From the NCBI GenBank assembly GCA_964036045.1, contig OZ038379.1, positions 20,050,476 through 20,114,475 on the forward strand: DNA of 64,000 nucleotides, in the 5' to 3' direction. Of this stretch, positions 30,153 through 42,102 are shown one piece after another. This DNA is from Eutreptiella sp. 'Long Island Sound 2002' (Eukaryota > Euglenozoa > Euglenophyceae > Eutreptiales > Eutreptiaceae). A program made the translations under genes and the position numbers. Each line of letters begins with the position of its first letter. Within the stretch, counting starts at the first letter, position 1. The notes under the pieces were generated by a model. That model was not told the origin of the DNA and ran no database searches. It saw nothing but the letters and a program-made list of their open reading frames with translations.

Positions 30153-33100
30153 ATGCCGGTGTTCTTTTTGCTGCTGCTACTCTTGCTGCTGCAAGCCCCA
30201 TCGCCCACACCTGCCACGCTCCCGGCGACTGTCGGAGACACGGTGCACGTTCCAGGGGACTACCTCTCCTCCGTTGCCATTCCTGTGCTCTCCCCCGGAG
30301 CCCTGGCGGGGAGGAGCATCGACCCCACGGACCCCGCAGTCCTGCCTTTGGTCATCCTCACCCTCGACATTGCAGACCCCTTTGTGGCATTCCTGACCCA
30401 TGCGCCCACGTCCATGGACGCCTTCTTGCGCCAGGGCCCCGACGCCAGGGAAGGAGACAACGCGCATTTTTTGTTCACGGCATGGGATTCACGGGCGGAG
30501 GTGATGGCGCTACGGGGCCGCTTCGCTGCCCGCCTAACCGCGCTGGGCCCCGCAGAGTCGGCGCGTTGGGAGGGCCGGCTGCTCTTCACCAACGGATCTG
30601 CACAGGTGCTGATGAAGGCGGGGTTGGGCAGTCCGAGGGGATGGTCTGGGCGAGGGCATTTCTGGTGGCAATTGCAACAGATTGCCCCGTGACCGCTGCT
30701 GATCCAAAACGCACCCAAAGCCATCATCAGCCCCACCCAAACCTTGCACACAAGTCCCCTCCACGCCTCTCTCCGCTGTTGTTGTTTCCTAGTGGATGTC
30801 CTTTAGGACCTTTAGCAACCGAGCAACGCAGACGGTGAGTATTTGCGAAGCTGTTGCTGACAATCATCACAAACATTGCAGTGTGTCATGGTGATTTCTA
30901 GTGTCGTAGAGGCTCCGTCCAAGCTTCACGGTGCCATCAAGCTTTGCTCAGGCCTGAATGTTTGATACATCCACCGCCTCCACGCCCTCAAGCTGTTGCA
31001 TTGTGAATGATGATTGCTCCACTTGAGCATCACAGCTTGAGCAGTGATTGGATGACCCCCCCCCCCCCCCCGACAGAAAAGGCCTGCCAGCCAGGCCCCG
31101 CCACGAGCCAACACCATTCAAGATGCCCCATGCCATGACGGTGTTCAAGGACACCCACAGCTCTTTTTTTTTTCTTTGAAGGAACATGCGCCCTGCACTG
31201 GGGGTACAGCCCACCACCACCACCATTTTGTGAGGAGGAGAACGACTGTCCTACTCTGGCCTCCTGAAATACATGCCCTCGCCAGTTCGGGGCGAACAAC
31301 GTCGACAATGTCCTCGCCAAAACTTGAACCATTGCGCACATTCGGAAGTTCCAACCGCTGTCAGTCAACAGCCAAGGAGGGCATGTTGTTCCTGAATGGA
31401 AAAGAAAATAAAAGCCCTTGGACGTCCCATGTCAGGGGGTTGAAACGACCGTGCAACGACGGCGGTAGACCGGTCCACCGTTGGCAAGTGGCGGTCAACG
31501 GCCATGTGCTGTTGTTGGTTAACGAACAAAATGGGCGGCCACTGCCTCGCCACCACCCAGGCCACACCCCCAGTCGCCCCAGAATCGTCGTCCGTAGGCC
31601 GATGCTGGCGGGGGTGCGCCCCTTGCGATAGGGGGGCCTTCCTGCGTGTGTGTATGTGTGTGTGCGTGGGTGCGGGAGCGTGCGCATGCACGCCCACTGT
31701 GGGCACGGCTTCAGGGGTGGCTTGGTGGGAGGCAGGGAGGGTCGGGGCGCAGTGCACTTCTGTCTGCGCAGGGGGCGCTGGGTGCCGAGCTGCTGTCCGT
31801 CTTGAGGCAGTGGCAGACGCCCCGCAACGGTCTGGGCCTCCTCGACACCGCCCTCAACGTGTCCCGATTGGACTGCCACTACACGTTCTGCCCGTGGCCG
31901 GACCAGGACGCGCGCTTCACCCTGACCGCCCTCCCGGTCCCGCCCGCAACCGCCGCGCGGTGCGATGCCCCGCTTGGGAACGCATCGGGCGGCTTTGGCT
32001 TCGTGCAGCTCCCCCCAGAGTCGCGGTGCACGCCGGAGCAGGTGGCGGCGGCGGCAATCAAGGCTGGGGCCCAGGGCGTCGTGCTGGCCGCCGCACCCGG
32101 CGACGCCCCGCGCCCCATCGGCAACTCGGCGGCCGCCGACAGAGAGTTCCCCGAGGGCCTGTCGAGGGCTGTGGCGATGGTGTCGGCGGCGGACGGGGCG
32201 CGAGTCGCCAGTGCACTCGGGAACGGAGGGCCGGCGCGCGCGCGCTTTTACACGGAGGGGGCCCGGGGCCAGTTCGCCGCGGTGGACGCGCAGGGGCGGG
32301 TGGCGGAGGTGGGCTGGGCCAAGTACAGCACCCTTCTGATGCCGCTGTGGGAGGCCCAGTGGCTGGCGTACCAGAAGGAGCTTCAGGCCCGGCTCGCGGC
32401 GCCCGCGCTGGTCGTGCCCGTCTTCGACGGGGCCCTGCCCGGCACCGCGCACACCGTTACGATGCCCCCCAAGGTCTGCTGCCCCCGTGCCCCGGTCCCT
32501 CTCCCTGTCTGTCGCCCTGTCTGTCGCGTGGCTCAGCTTTGCATGAGATGAACAAGCAATCGCCACTTTTCGCACGTTTGTCACATGGGCCTGGCTCCCC
32601 CACTCCACTTGTTATATCTTGCCCCATTCTATCAGTCGTTAAAATAATTTTACCACGTGTCAGGCCCCATTCGGGACGGATGAAAAAATGTAGCAAAGGG
32701 GGGGGGGTGTCACAGTCGTGCATGTGATAGAAGCGTGCAAACTCGCTAACATTCATTGATAAAACGCCAACAAAGCTCAAATTAAAAGCACTTCGCCCCA
32801 ATGCCAAAGCAGGAGGTCCCGAGATCGAGCCCCAGGTGAGGCATAATGATGACGCCAAACCCGTCCCAGGCGCTGGGGTATCCACAGGACCTGCGCGGGC
32901 CGCAAGGGGCCGATGGCGGTGCCCGGACATCGTGAGGGTGTTCTGCCTCTGTCTCTGACTGGCCCCGTCCCTGTCTCCATCTTTGCAGACGTCGCTGTCC
33001 TTGTGTTTACCCCCCGTGCCTCTGGGGGCACTGCTGTTGCTTCTCCTCCCCCTGTCCGTCTGTGGTCCCGGTCTGGGCCATCGCTTAGCAATGCTTTGTG

Positions 33101-36100
33101 ACCGTACCCCCCTACCTCCGGGGGCAAGGGGGGGGGGGTCTGAGGCCCCAAAACAAGTTAGTGCACCTGAAATCAAGTTCACAATCCCGGCCCCTTTAAC
33201 AAAATGCATTTTTCTCCGAAGGCAAAATGTTTCTGATGTGGTTGGGTGCGGTTGGTTGGCCGCCCCCCGGGAACGACGGATAGCACTCGGTGATCCGGAG
33301 CCCCTGGGCCCTGTGTTACATTTCCCACAGCGTTTGTGGCGGTGAGCACCCTCCAAGTTGATTGTCATGGGAATGACTGCACGTGGAGCCTTGCCGACGC
33401 CGGCGCGGGAGGGACGCCGCAGGGCAGCAGCAGCATTTTTGAGCAGCGGGACAACGGTCCCACACTCGCATACCAACAACACTTACCCCCCAGTGGCTTA
33501 GGGCAAAGATGTGGACAAGTTCTTGTGTGTGCACTTGGGAGTACCCCCGGGGACATGTGGGGGGGGGGTATACATATAGACGCCCGACCGTGTGCGAGAA
33601 CGTTCAGGGTCCGGGGGGGGGGGGTCCAGCCAGAGGGGCTGCCAGAGCGAAAATCAGTTTACCTCAAGATACAAACATCCAAATGATCAGCGCGTTGATC
33701 TCCCACCCCCCACCCCCGGGGGGGGAGGGGTCTGGTTAAGCCAACCCCTGCGCCGGTGGTCCCTGTCACTGCCTCTGGGCGCGTCGCTGTCTCCGCCCCC
33801 CGCCCCTCACCTTCCCCTCCCCCTGTCCCCTCCCCTGTCCTGTGCCGCGTGGCAGGCCCAGCTCGAGGCCCTCGACCGCGTGGAGCTGGACTTCGCGCTG
33901 CGCTGCCCGTCCGGCAACCGGGACCGCGCCTGCTCCGTCTGGGACCGCATCGTGTCCGTCTCCGCCGCGTGCGCGGGCCGCCCGGCCGTCGAAGTGGGGC
34001 GCTGGGTCAACGCGTTCCAGCGGCGCGGGCGGTGGCTGACGCCCACGCCGCTTCTGCACGGCCTCGGGGGGCAGACCTGCGTGTTCACGTTCGCCGTGCC
34101 GGACCCGTGGCGCGCGACGCTGAGCCTGCGGTTCGCGGCCACGGCCCCGGCCGCCGCCGAGCGGCGCACCGTCGAGCGCGTGGCGTACCCGAACCCCTCG
34201 GACCAGTTCACGTCCCGAGCGTACAATGCGAACCGGACGGTGGCCTTCACCCCCCCGCCCGGCACCCGCCGCGTGGAGGTGGCGGCCCTCATCACGGGGC
34301 ACGGCGGCTGCGAGTTCCAGGCCACGAGCCACCACTTCGTGGTCAACAACCGCACCACCGGCGGAGGCGGGGGCTATTCTACGCTGCAGCGGCCTTACGC
34401 TGACCGGTACATGTTGGCAGGTCCGCCCTCCGCACGGTTGCCCGACCCTTCGGGGCCCTCCCCCCACCCCTCCTCCGCCGTCTGTGAAGGGATTGGGAGG
34501 GTTGTTGAGGAGGTGCGGAGCGTTTAGGAAGCGCACCATGGGCACGACCCGCGGGGGGGGGGGGGGGTCTGAGCAGGGGCGCATCGGTTCTCACGATCTG
34601 GGACGCCAGTGCTGGTGTGGCCGGGGGGGGGGGGGGGGGGATGCGGGTGCCAGGGCAACCCCTGCTCAACCGGCATCAGGTGGGGGGCATCTCCCGCAGC
34701 CCAGATGGGCTGTTTGCGCAACAGGAGGGGGAGGGGGGGGGCACCAGGGGCAGACCAGCCGTGAGGGGGAACGGACGACAAGGGCCCCCCAGCGCACACC
34801 CCACACCAACACCAGCAACCCATCCAGGGGCGCCCAGGTCTCCCCCCACGCCACCCATGGTCCCTTGGCCGTCAAGGAAACCTGTTGACCCCACAGGGGG
34901 GGTCGGGCAGGAGATCGGACTCCCAGTGGGCCAGCAGGGCCCCTGAGGAGTTGCATAAAAGGGTGAGTGCACGCAGGGGATGGGGCACCCAGAGGACCAA
35001 CCCCGGGGCCCTTGCAGCACAACGACTTTGTCCGTCCACGCTCAGGGGAACTTGCACCCAGTGGGCCATGACTGGGGCCCCTGATGCGTTCTGTGGAGCC
35101 ACCACCAGTGTGCGCAGGGGATCAGGCACTCAGGGAGCCAACCCTGGGGCCCCTGTGGCACAACGCCGTTGTTCGCCTGCGCTCAGGGGATCCAGCACCC
35201 AGTGGGCCACCGCTTGGGCCCCTGAGGCGCCCTGTGGAAAGGAATGGTGGGCCAGGCAAGAGAAGGAACCTCCGACAAAACCGGGGTGGGCAGAACGAAG
35301 GATGACGGTGCGGTCACAGTGCAGCGTAAATTACCCGGGACACCGTGCGGAGCAGGGCACCTGGGGCTCACGCACACGGAAACACAGAGAGGCAGGTTGT
35401 GGACGGCCTGAGGACGGAGGTGTGTGGACAGCAAAAACAGTCAAACGACCCCCACAACATCCAGCACAACACCAGTGCGACAACTACTGGGCGCCGCTGA
35501 CACGCAAACGGCACATACTGCCACATCCAGCACAGCCCCAGCACACCAACCACTGGGCTCCATGGACGCGGAAACGACACCAGCAGGAGCACCGGCCGCA
35601 GCGGCCGACGGAAAGCAGCGACCCGACGCAACATGCAAAGGGAAGAATGGGGGATTGTCCCGGACGCCGTAAAGAAACAACAAACAGACGGAATGTCACA
35701 CGGGGGGGGGGGGGGGTCAAACGTCCAAAAGGCGGTGGATTTTGGGAAAGTGGCACTTTTTGAAACACCCCCCCTTTTTCCACTTCACCAAAGTGGGTGC
35801 AGATATTGCCTGCCCCCCTGGGCGCCCCCAAGAAATTCTTTTTACCCTGCAGCAGCAGGGACCAACTTTTTGCACCCGGTGTGTCCACAACCAAATTGCT
35901 CCGAATTGAATGGATTCCGTGCACACGTGACTGGACAACATCACAAAGCATTTCAACTCCTCCCTTCCCCTACCCCCCACGTGCCACTGCCGGCACCCCG
36001 TGCGGGACAAACCCTTTTTTCAAAAAGATGCTGCACCCCAATGTGTGTTCACAGTGATTAGCGAGACTTGGGGGTCTTGCGCGCTCCCTTGTGGCAAACA

Positions 36101-37101
36101 AGGACCTGATTAGTTGGTAGCATCGTCATACATAGCATCGCAAGCAATGCTTCGAGATCGGCTCCAGGAGCAACAACTCCCAGTTCCAAGTGAATGTGCA
36201 GGGATCATCAAACATCCAGGAATGGCAGTGGACAGGGTGCCTCAGTACTATCGCCGCGGCATGGCGATAAGGTACTCAGCAGCCCCCGCCCACGGCGCCC
36301 AATGCGCTCAGGGCTGGTGGCACACACCACGCAGTGCGCCTGTTTGTGGGCAGTGGGGGACCAGAATGCAGCAGCGCTAAGGGGTACCCGACCGCCCACC
36401 CCAAGTTGTGTGCAGCAAAAGAGAGGGAGGGCACCGGTCGCACCACAAACGTCAGGGCGACTGTCAGTCCTTGGGTTAGGACGAAAGGTCGGACGTCCCC
36501 GTGACAGCGCCTCCATCACACCCCTCCACTGAGCCCTCCCTCAGCCCTGCTCCTCCGTGCGCGGCCCAACTCAACGCCCTACACCCTCTGCAGCCCTGCC
36601 CTCGCACACCTCCTTCCTCCACAACCCCCGCTTCAAGGGAGTCCCTTCGGCTGTGCAAACAAGACGCGCCTGGGTGCGGTGCCCAACGAGCACGGGACTT
36701 GGTATTTTGGCCGCAACGGCTGGTGCGATGGGCAGGACGTGGCGCCCTTAGTGTGGGACATCACGGCGGATGTGGACCTCAAGACCCCCGGTGCCGTCAA
36801 CAGCCTCCGCTACTTCGCCCTGGCCTATGTGGGCGGGGACGGCGCCGCGGGCAACGGGAGCGATGCCGGATGCCAGGGCAACATCCAGCAATCGACCTAC
36901 TTGATCTATTACTCCGCTGTGGGGGAGGCGAGGGGCCGTCTGAGTACTGTGGCGGTGGTGGCCATCAGCAGTGCCACTACGATCATCATTTCCTTTGGTT
37001 TGGTGAGTGTAGGGCTTGTGGTCTGGGCCTGTGGAAAGCAGCGGAGGGCAGGGTATTCCCTCATTGGAGGCCCCGAACAGGTCAGAACCGCCTTTGATTA
37101 A
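30153..37101 (+). CDS. PNGase F-like glycoamidase domain protein, type I membrane, four exons
   Basis: Exons 30153-30605, 31772-32473, 33856-34420 and 36638-37101 join in frame (2184 nt, 727 residues) at GT-AG sites. An N-terminal signal peptide (MPVFFLLLLLLLLQA) is followed by an unassigned domain, a region resembling a protease-associated fold (about residues 230-310), then a PNGase F-like region. Family marks are C-S-V-W-D-R (Asp415), EVGRWVNAF, ALITGHGGCEF (Glu538), FGCANKTRLGAVPNEHG, and GTWYFGRNGWCDGQ (593-606). PNGase F removes N-glycans from asparagine; from memory its WDR aspartate and C-E-W glutamate are catalytic and match Asp415 and Glu538, but I cannot place the third acid. One membrane helix (about 676-703), then a basic, short cytosolic tail. 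It probably acts in the secretory pathway or at the cell surface. The ATG at 30153 is chosen because it starts the signal peptide directly. Confidence 0.85.
30606..31771 (+). other. Intron 1 of PNGase-like gene
   Basis: Phase 0, 1166 bp, donor CAG|GTGCTG, acceptor CTGCGCAG. Contains a C run at 31056-31072 and an (A/T)-rich TTTTTTTTTTCTTT at 31168-31180. A GTGTGTGTGCG-rich tract lies shortly before the acceptor. No gene within. Confidence 0.75.
32474..33855 (+). other. Intron 2 of PNGase-like gene with SINE-like insertion
   Basis: Phase 0, 1382 bp, donor AAG|GTCTGC, acceptor GTGGCAG. The SINE-like copy partnered with 8045-8130 lies at 32806-32890. G/C runs occur near 32699, 33130, 33560 and 33616. 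Confidence 0.75.
34421..36637 (+). other. Intron 3 of PNGase-like gene with ~130-bp tandem repeat
   Basis: Phase 1, 2217 bp, donor GCAG|GTCCGC, acceptor GCTTCAAG after a pyrimidine-rich tract. At about 34972-35240 two ~130-bp units carry GCAGGGGAT...GGCAC, GGGGCCC, CACAACG, GCTCAGGGGA and CACCCAGTGGGCCA. Frames of 100-290 codons cross this intron on both strands but are GC-driven and unsupported. Confidence 0.7.
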
Positions 37102-38780
37102 TGGGCATGTAGGGCACTTCGAAGGGGCAGGGGAGGGAAGATGGGACGTGGTAGAATCCCAAAGTTCCAATCGTGGCCCATAAAACTCATGTCTCCTCAA
37201 GTGAGGTCACGCCAGGTCACGTCTGGTCAAGTCAGTTGACCCGAGCGGGAGGGTCCTTAAGAACGAAACGGCTGTTTTTGCGAAATTAGCTCACTTCCAG
37301 TCCACTCAAGTCAGTATCCCCGCATGGTGCTCGCTGGCACTATCAGCAGCTCCTGCAAGCACTGGCCCACACTATCAGCAGCGCCTGAAAGCCAATGTGG
37401 GTGTGGGGCCATGATGACCAATACGGGCCATGAGCGCGAACATGCAGTTGGGTCCCCTCCTGGTGCGGGCCCACACTATGAGCATCTCCTGACAGCACTG
37501 GCCCATACGATCACCTCTTCCAGTCCAACACGTCGGTCTCACTCACCACCCTTGTCCAAGCGCATGCACTCGCCACATTTCCATGGGACGGGGGAGGGTA
37601 AGCCCAAACCAACGGGTGTGCAGAGAGGTTTGACTGGCCTCACAAATAGTGGAATCCCGGCCACAAGCGGGCAAAGGCAGGGTCAACTTCTGGCGGGGCA
37701 TACATCCGTCCAACCGTGGGGAAGCCTCGGGGCCAAGACTTTTTGGGGTCCAAAAATGGTGATGAGTCACATGATGATCCGAGCCCCTTTTTCCTGCTGC
37801 TTCTGAAGGTACCATGTTCACTTGCTCTGTGATTGGGGACTGGGTGGCCTCCGGGGCAGGCTCAGGGGGCATCCCATGGAGCCCTTTATGGAAGGGCCGA
37901 GTCCAATCATGGGCTCCAAGTACCCTCAAGCCAGCCTCTAACCCCCGGCAATGGGAGGTCCGCCCACCCCAACCAACCCCGTATTCGAAGCCCCCGCGTC
38001 CCTCCTGAGGCTCAGTATCGGTGCCACTCCGTCCGCACGACCCAAAACAAACATCGGGAAATCAAGAAGTCGGGGGGTGTGGGAGGGATTTAACCATCGA
38101 CGCAAGGGGACACACCAGATACCTATTTGTGTGTGTGTGTGCCAGCACACAGTGCCAGCGCGTGCTGTTGTGTGTTCTGTATTGTGTGTATTGGGAGGGG
38201 GGGGGGACCCATGCACCCCTCGTTCATTGACCTCCATGCACATGGTGCCATCGTGCGTCCCTGATCGGGGAACATGCAGCTCCTTGTCATGCACGTCGAT
38301 GCGTCGGCTTTGTCGAATCGCACATGCACGATCGGTAGTGATCGTGCATCACCCTTCGGCAGTGGTACCACGTTTTTGTACGGCACCGATACACCGTCGT
38401 GTCCATAAGCGGAGGCTGAACTAAGTGGATCGGTGTATATTGCACTAAATGGAAGGGCTAACCCGGCGCTTGCATTTCCTGCCAAATACTCTGACCCCTG
38501 CAGCCCCATCCCGCCGCCCACCCACCCCACGGACCCGCGCCCACCACCCGCACTTGCTCCGCCGCTGGCTCTGTCAGCCTTTGACATCCCCCTCCTACCA
38601 CAACTGACAACCAGCACGCCCACTTCGTCTCTGCCTGTCTCTTCAACCACCAGCGTCACCTTCTGTGTCACAAGCGTCAGTGATCGTCGTACTGTCGCAA
38701 TATCCCCAGCCTCACCCGCATCTCGACGTACATCCAACGTCTGGGTCCTTGGGACCCTGATTGGTCACACAAAGGGGGGG
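37102..38780. other. 3' flank and gene-poor DNA
   Basis: Degenerate GTCA-rich short repeats at 37200-37240 and CACTGGCCCACACTATCAGCA-like repeats at 37360-37520. A B-box-like TTCGAA string lies at 37986 on the minus sense, not complete enough to call a tRNA-like element. A GT-rich run lies at 38128-38175. No supported gene. Confidence 0.4.
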
Positions 38781-38811
38781 TTGAATACAATAATTGGTAT
38801 GGCCGCTGCAG

Positions 38812-39010
38812 GCAATTCGCTGCACAAGGGAACGGCAGTTGCAAGTACATTAAGGACAGATTCGGTGCCCCAAGCGGCGGCAGGCAATGCGTCGGGGGAA
38901 GTACAACCACATGCAGGACAGATTCGACGCCCCGACTGCTACGACCTTCACGAACTTCCAACAGCCCCCATTTACACTCGGCCCTGAACAACTCAAAAAC
39001 CATCAACGAC
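38812..39010 (+). CDS. Candidate exon of cysteine-containing protein (uncertain frame)
   Basis: After an acceptor-like GGCCGCTGCAG, one frame reads QGNGSCKYIKDRFGAPSGGR and CVGGSTTTCRTDSTP; another frame overlapping it reads GKYNHMQDRFDAPTATTFT. KYIKDRFGAP and KYNHMQDRFDAP are related, so a ~70-bp unit has been duplicated with a frame change. Which frame is used cannot be settled. It could belong with the exons at 39077 and 40118. Confidence 0.3.
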
Positions 39011-39076
39011 ATCTACAACCGCTGCTGAGTCCTCCTTCTACCTTCACCTGTCTTCTCTATGCCCCAGCTCCTGCAG

Positions 39077-39385
39077 ACAGTGACCCAGAGGGGTGAATGG
39101 GTTTGGGGCGCAAAAGGCACCGCTTTTGTGCTGACGTACAACACACAGCATCAGGGGATAATGCGACGATTGAGGGAAGACGCGAAAACATGCGACAACC
39201 GGCTTCTCCGGCATTTTCTTGGGTTTCATGGCGTTGATTCCTTTACCCCCCCCCTCCTTTCCGCAGTGCCACCTGGTGGCTGCATCGATGCCATGAGCAG
39301 CTCCATGCGGCCCGTGTCGTGTAGGCGCTTGACTCAACCCCAAAGAGGAGTCACTGAACCACCCCACCAGTGCACCCGGGCATAG
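39077..39385 (+). CDS. Candidate internal exon, unrecognised protein
   Basis: It starts after a strong acceptor (CCCAGCTCCTGCAG ending 39076) at phase 0 and reads TVTQRGEWVWGAKGTAFVLT, NTQHQGIMRRLREDAK, NRLLRHFLGFHG. Sense becomes doubtful beyond about 39240, so a donor probably lies in that area; the open frame itself ends at 39385. No family recognised. Next on the same strand is the membrane-spanning exon at 40118, which may be part of one gene. Confidence 0.4.
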   Translation, partial: TVTQRGEWVWGAKGTAFVLTYNTQHQGIMRRLREDAKTCDNRLLRHFLGFHGVDSFTPPLLSAVPPGGCIDAMSSSMRPVSCRRLTQPQRGVTEPPHQCTRA

Positions 39386-40117
39386 TGTGTCATGCACCCA
39401 TGCGTGCGTACGGGCAGGGCAGACTTGGTGTGTGGAAAACAAGCTCCAGCCGCACGCCGATGATGTTCCGCATTCCGAAGGAAGCCCTCTGCGTGCTCCT
39501 CTGTGCACGTCTTTCAGCTGCGAGCTGATCGATCGAAGTTGGGCGGGGAGGGGCTTCTTGAGTGCAATGAAGTATCTGTGCATTTGTCTGTGCCACAACC
39601 CTCCGGGGTGCAGCGGTTGCCGGGCATACAGCCCGCCACCCTTGTGCCTGCCGCAGTCCTTGAGCCAGTCAGACGGCCCGGCAATTGCAACCCCCCCCCC
39701 CCCTTCGTGCATCACGCCGTCCCACGGCGACAGCAGCAGGCAGGCACCGTTCACCAGGTCTAAGCCCCTCTGGGAGTGATGCAACCATCTCAGGGTGTGC
39801 CCATGGGGCCTGCCGTCAGTAGGGCGATTGGCCTGGTGCCGCAGAATCCTATGACCCCTGGGACCTGTCCTCGTTCCAACTGAAAGGATTCTGTACGCTG
39901 TCCGGTGGTTGACAACATAATGGTCTGCTGTGGTAACACGTTTTGCGCATTGATTTGGTCTGAGGTACTCCATGGATGGTGCATCACCTCTCTTCTAATG
40001 CATGAATGCCCCACCAGTCCTCCCACCATGTTTCCGATCACCTCTCGCCGAGTGTCTACATTTTTGTCCATGAACAAGATGCGCTCTGTCGGCTTGGGCT
40101 CACTTTTTGTCCCACAG

Positions 40118-40407
40118 TGAACCCTGCCCTAGCCAGCGTATCCCTGGCCCGCACCACCATGCACCACAGCCTGGATTTGCTTGATACCGCCAACAGAATG
40201 TTGTCGATATACACCTGGTGGTTCCCACTCACCCTTGTCAGTGCCCCTTTGACTATGGCGCTACTATGGGGCGTACTCAAGTTTGGCATATCAATAGGCT
40301 ATACGACCACCCAAAGGGAAGCTGTATGTACTTCATGCCTTGCCCCCTGCACCACAAATATGGAAACCCACACTCAGGGCAGCTGTGCACTCCAGGACTC
40401 ATTTTGA
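40118..40407 (+). CDS. Terminal exon with one transmembrane helix
   Basis: It starts after TTTTGTCCCACAG (phase 1) and reads NPALASVSLARTTMHHSLDL, then a hydrophobic span WWFPLTLVSAPLTMALLWGV, then LKFGISIGYTTTQREAV and a cysteine pair, ending at 40407. A short polar segment, one membrane span and a small tail fit the C-terminus of a single-pass membrane protein. Family unknown. The same architecture ends the PNGase-like gene, but the sequences do not match. Confidence 0.5.
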
Positions 40408-41735
40408 AGGTTCAGCGTGGCCATGTACACCTTTTCCCTCCTCCAAACAAGTGCGAGGGTGAGGGCACCTGGACTGCCCAGCCTGCGGCGGGACTCCGGA
40501 TGTGGCATGTATTTTCGGCTGAAAGGGTTATGTAGCCATTTTGCCACGTGTGGGCTCCCAGGATGACAGGGGAGGGGAGGCGCGCGGGGGGGGGGGGGGG
40601 GTTGGTTTTGGGTTTTGGGTTGGACCCTTCTGCCAGGACCCCACCATGCCAGGCCACGGCGAGCCATGCTACCACGCATGCTTGGAGGATCCTGGTTGCC
40701 TCTTCGGGTCCGCGAAGCCACAGGGGTGGCCCCACTGCCGCCTTCGCGACAGACGGGTGAAACATCCGGGGGGCTTAATCCTAACCATGTCACTTCATGG
40801 TGGCTGCCACTGGACGGGCCGGCATGACCGCCGGGGTGGATGCCACGCACATGCAGGGTGATGACAGGGCAGTCCTCATATCGGTCTGGTACCATCGTAG
40901 ATCCTCACACAGTGAGGTCTGGACCCCGTCCAAATGCTCCTGAGCCATAGGCTAAGGGTCACAAGCCCCCTCTCAGAAGGTCCCTTGCTACCCTCTCGGA
41001 GGACTAAACTAACTGGGTGAGCCACAGGCCACATTCTCCTCTGGTGTGCATCCACAGGCTCCAGGCCACTTGGGACAACCAGGAGGGTTAACCCACAGGT
41101 CCACAAGACCCCTTGTGACAGTGAGAACCATGGACAATCCAGACGGACTGTCCCACACGTACATGGTGGCCCGTGGGGGGGCTGAGACGCCGGGCTCCTG
41201 GCCACTCGTACTCAGGGGTACCCCGAACAGGGCCCGTATGTGACCCCCACCCCTCTGTTCTGAAGCCGGGCTCTCCTGGAGACCGTGGCTGGCAACCCCT
41301 ATTTCTTCCACTTGGTCTCGCAGTGGTAGGGCTGCCCCATCCACATAGCACCTTCCCCAGGGGGTGGCGGTCCCTGGTAGTGGAGGCCCCCTGTCCAGGC
41401 CCATCTGACTCGGGGCGCGGGGGGGGGGGGGGGTCACCAGGGCGTAAGAGAAAGCTGGTGTGTACGGTCGGTAAAACCAGTTACCTCCAGGGTTCAGAAT
41501 CCCTCCGCCTCCCTTCTGGACCCCCCAAAGTTTTTGGACCCACTTTTCGACAGTTTCAGATTTTGGCCGGGAACATGGGCGCCGCCTTTGGGGGTTTTTT
41601 AGCCAACGGCAGGGGGGGTTCACCCCGCCCGGCCCCCTGTCCGGACCCCCCTCCAGCCCCCGGGGACCCCCCCATACCTGTAGCAACGCGCCTGGCCACC
41701 GGCACCGCCGGCCGACGGGAGCCGCATCTCCTCCT
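40408..41735. other. Gene-poor DNA
   Basis: Contains a 13+ G run at 40587-40600, a string GGGTTATGTAGCCATTTTGCC (about 40527) that matches the satellite unit at 59860-61450, and a G run at 41419-41433. Frames up to 260 codons overlap on both strands without family motifs. Confidence 0.4.
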
Positions 41736-41740
41736 CGTAT

Positions 41741-41826
41741 TCCCCTCTTGGGGATTCGAACCGGCGTCTTCAGGGCAGCGGCCGGCTGCACAGCCGCTGC
41801 AGTACGTGGCCAAAAACCTATCCTAT
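41741..41826 (-). repeat. tRNA-like sequence (tRNA-derived SINE candidate)
   Basis: On the minus strand an A-box-like TGGCCACGTACTGCAGCGGC is followed ~45 bases later by a full B box, GCCGGTTCGAATCCCC. Between them GCAGCGGC and GCCGCTGC pair perfectly. The acceptor stem is poor, so a degenerate tRNA or SINE head is more likely than a working tRNA. Confidence 0.5.
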
Positions 41827-42102
41827 GGGCAGCCAGCCCTCAGCAAGCTATAGCCAGCATCGCCACTTGCACTGCACAGTGCCAGGCATAAACAGCAACC
41901 CCATTTTGAGCTTTCACACTACACACACGGCATAGCTTAGGACTCAGCAACTGTATGGCCACTCAGTCTGACTCAGGTCACTGACTGGTCTCACAATCAA
42001 TATGCATGACGATGCAGCTGCTACGGGGCGTTGGACAGCCGCTCGTCGTCTCCTGCTCTCCACTCCGCAGTTGCACCCAGAAGCGCCGCAGGGGCGTGCT
42101 CC

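Noticed and set aside
31361-32608. 415-codon minus-strand frame over exon 2
   Set aside because: Composition-driven shadow; the plus strand has splice sites and continuity with neighbouring exons.
33756-34584. Alternative frames and antisense frames over exon 3 of the PNGase-like gene
   Set aside because: Arg/Pro/Gly-rich shadows of GC-rich codons; the chosen frame alone has the PNGase F motifs.
39044-39973. 309-codon minus-strand frame
   Set aside because: No motif, His/Gly/Arg-rich, and it covers a plus-strand candidate exon with a good acceptor.
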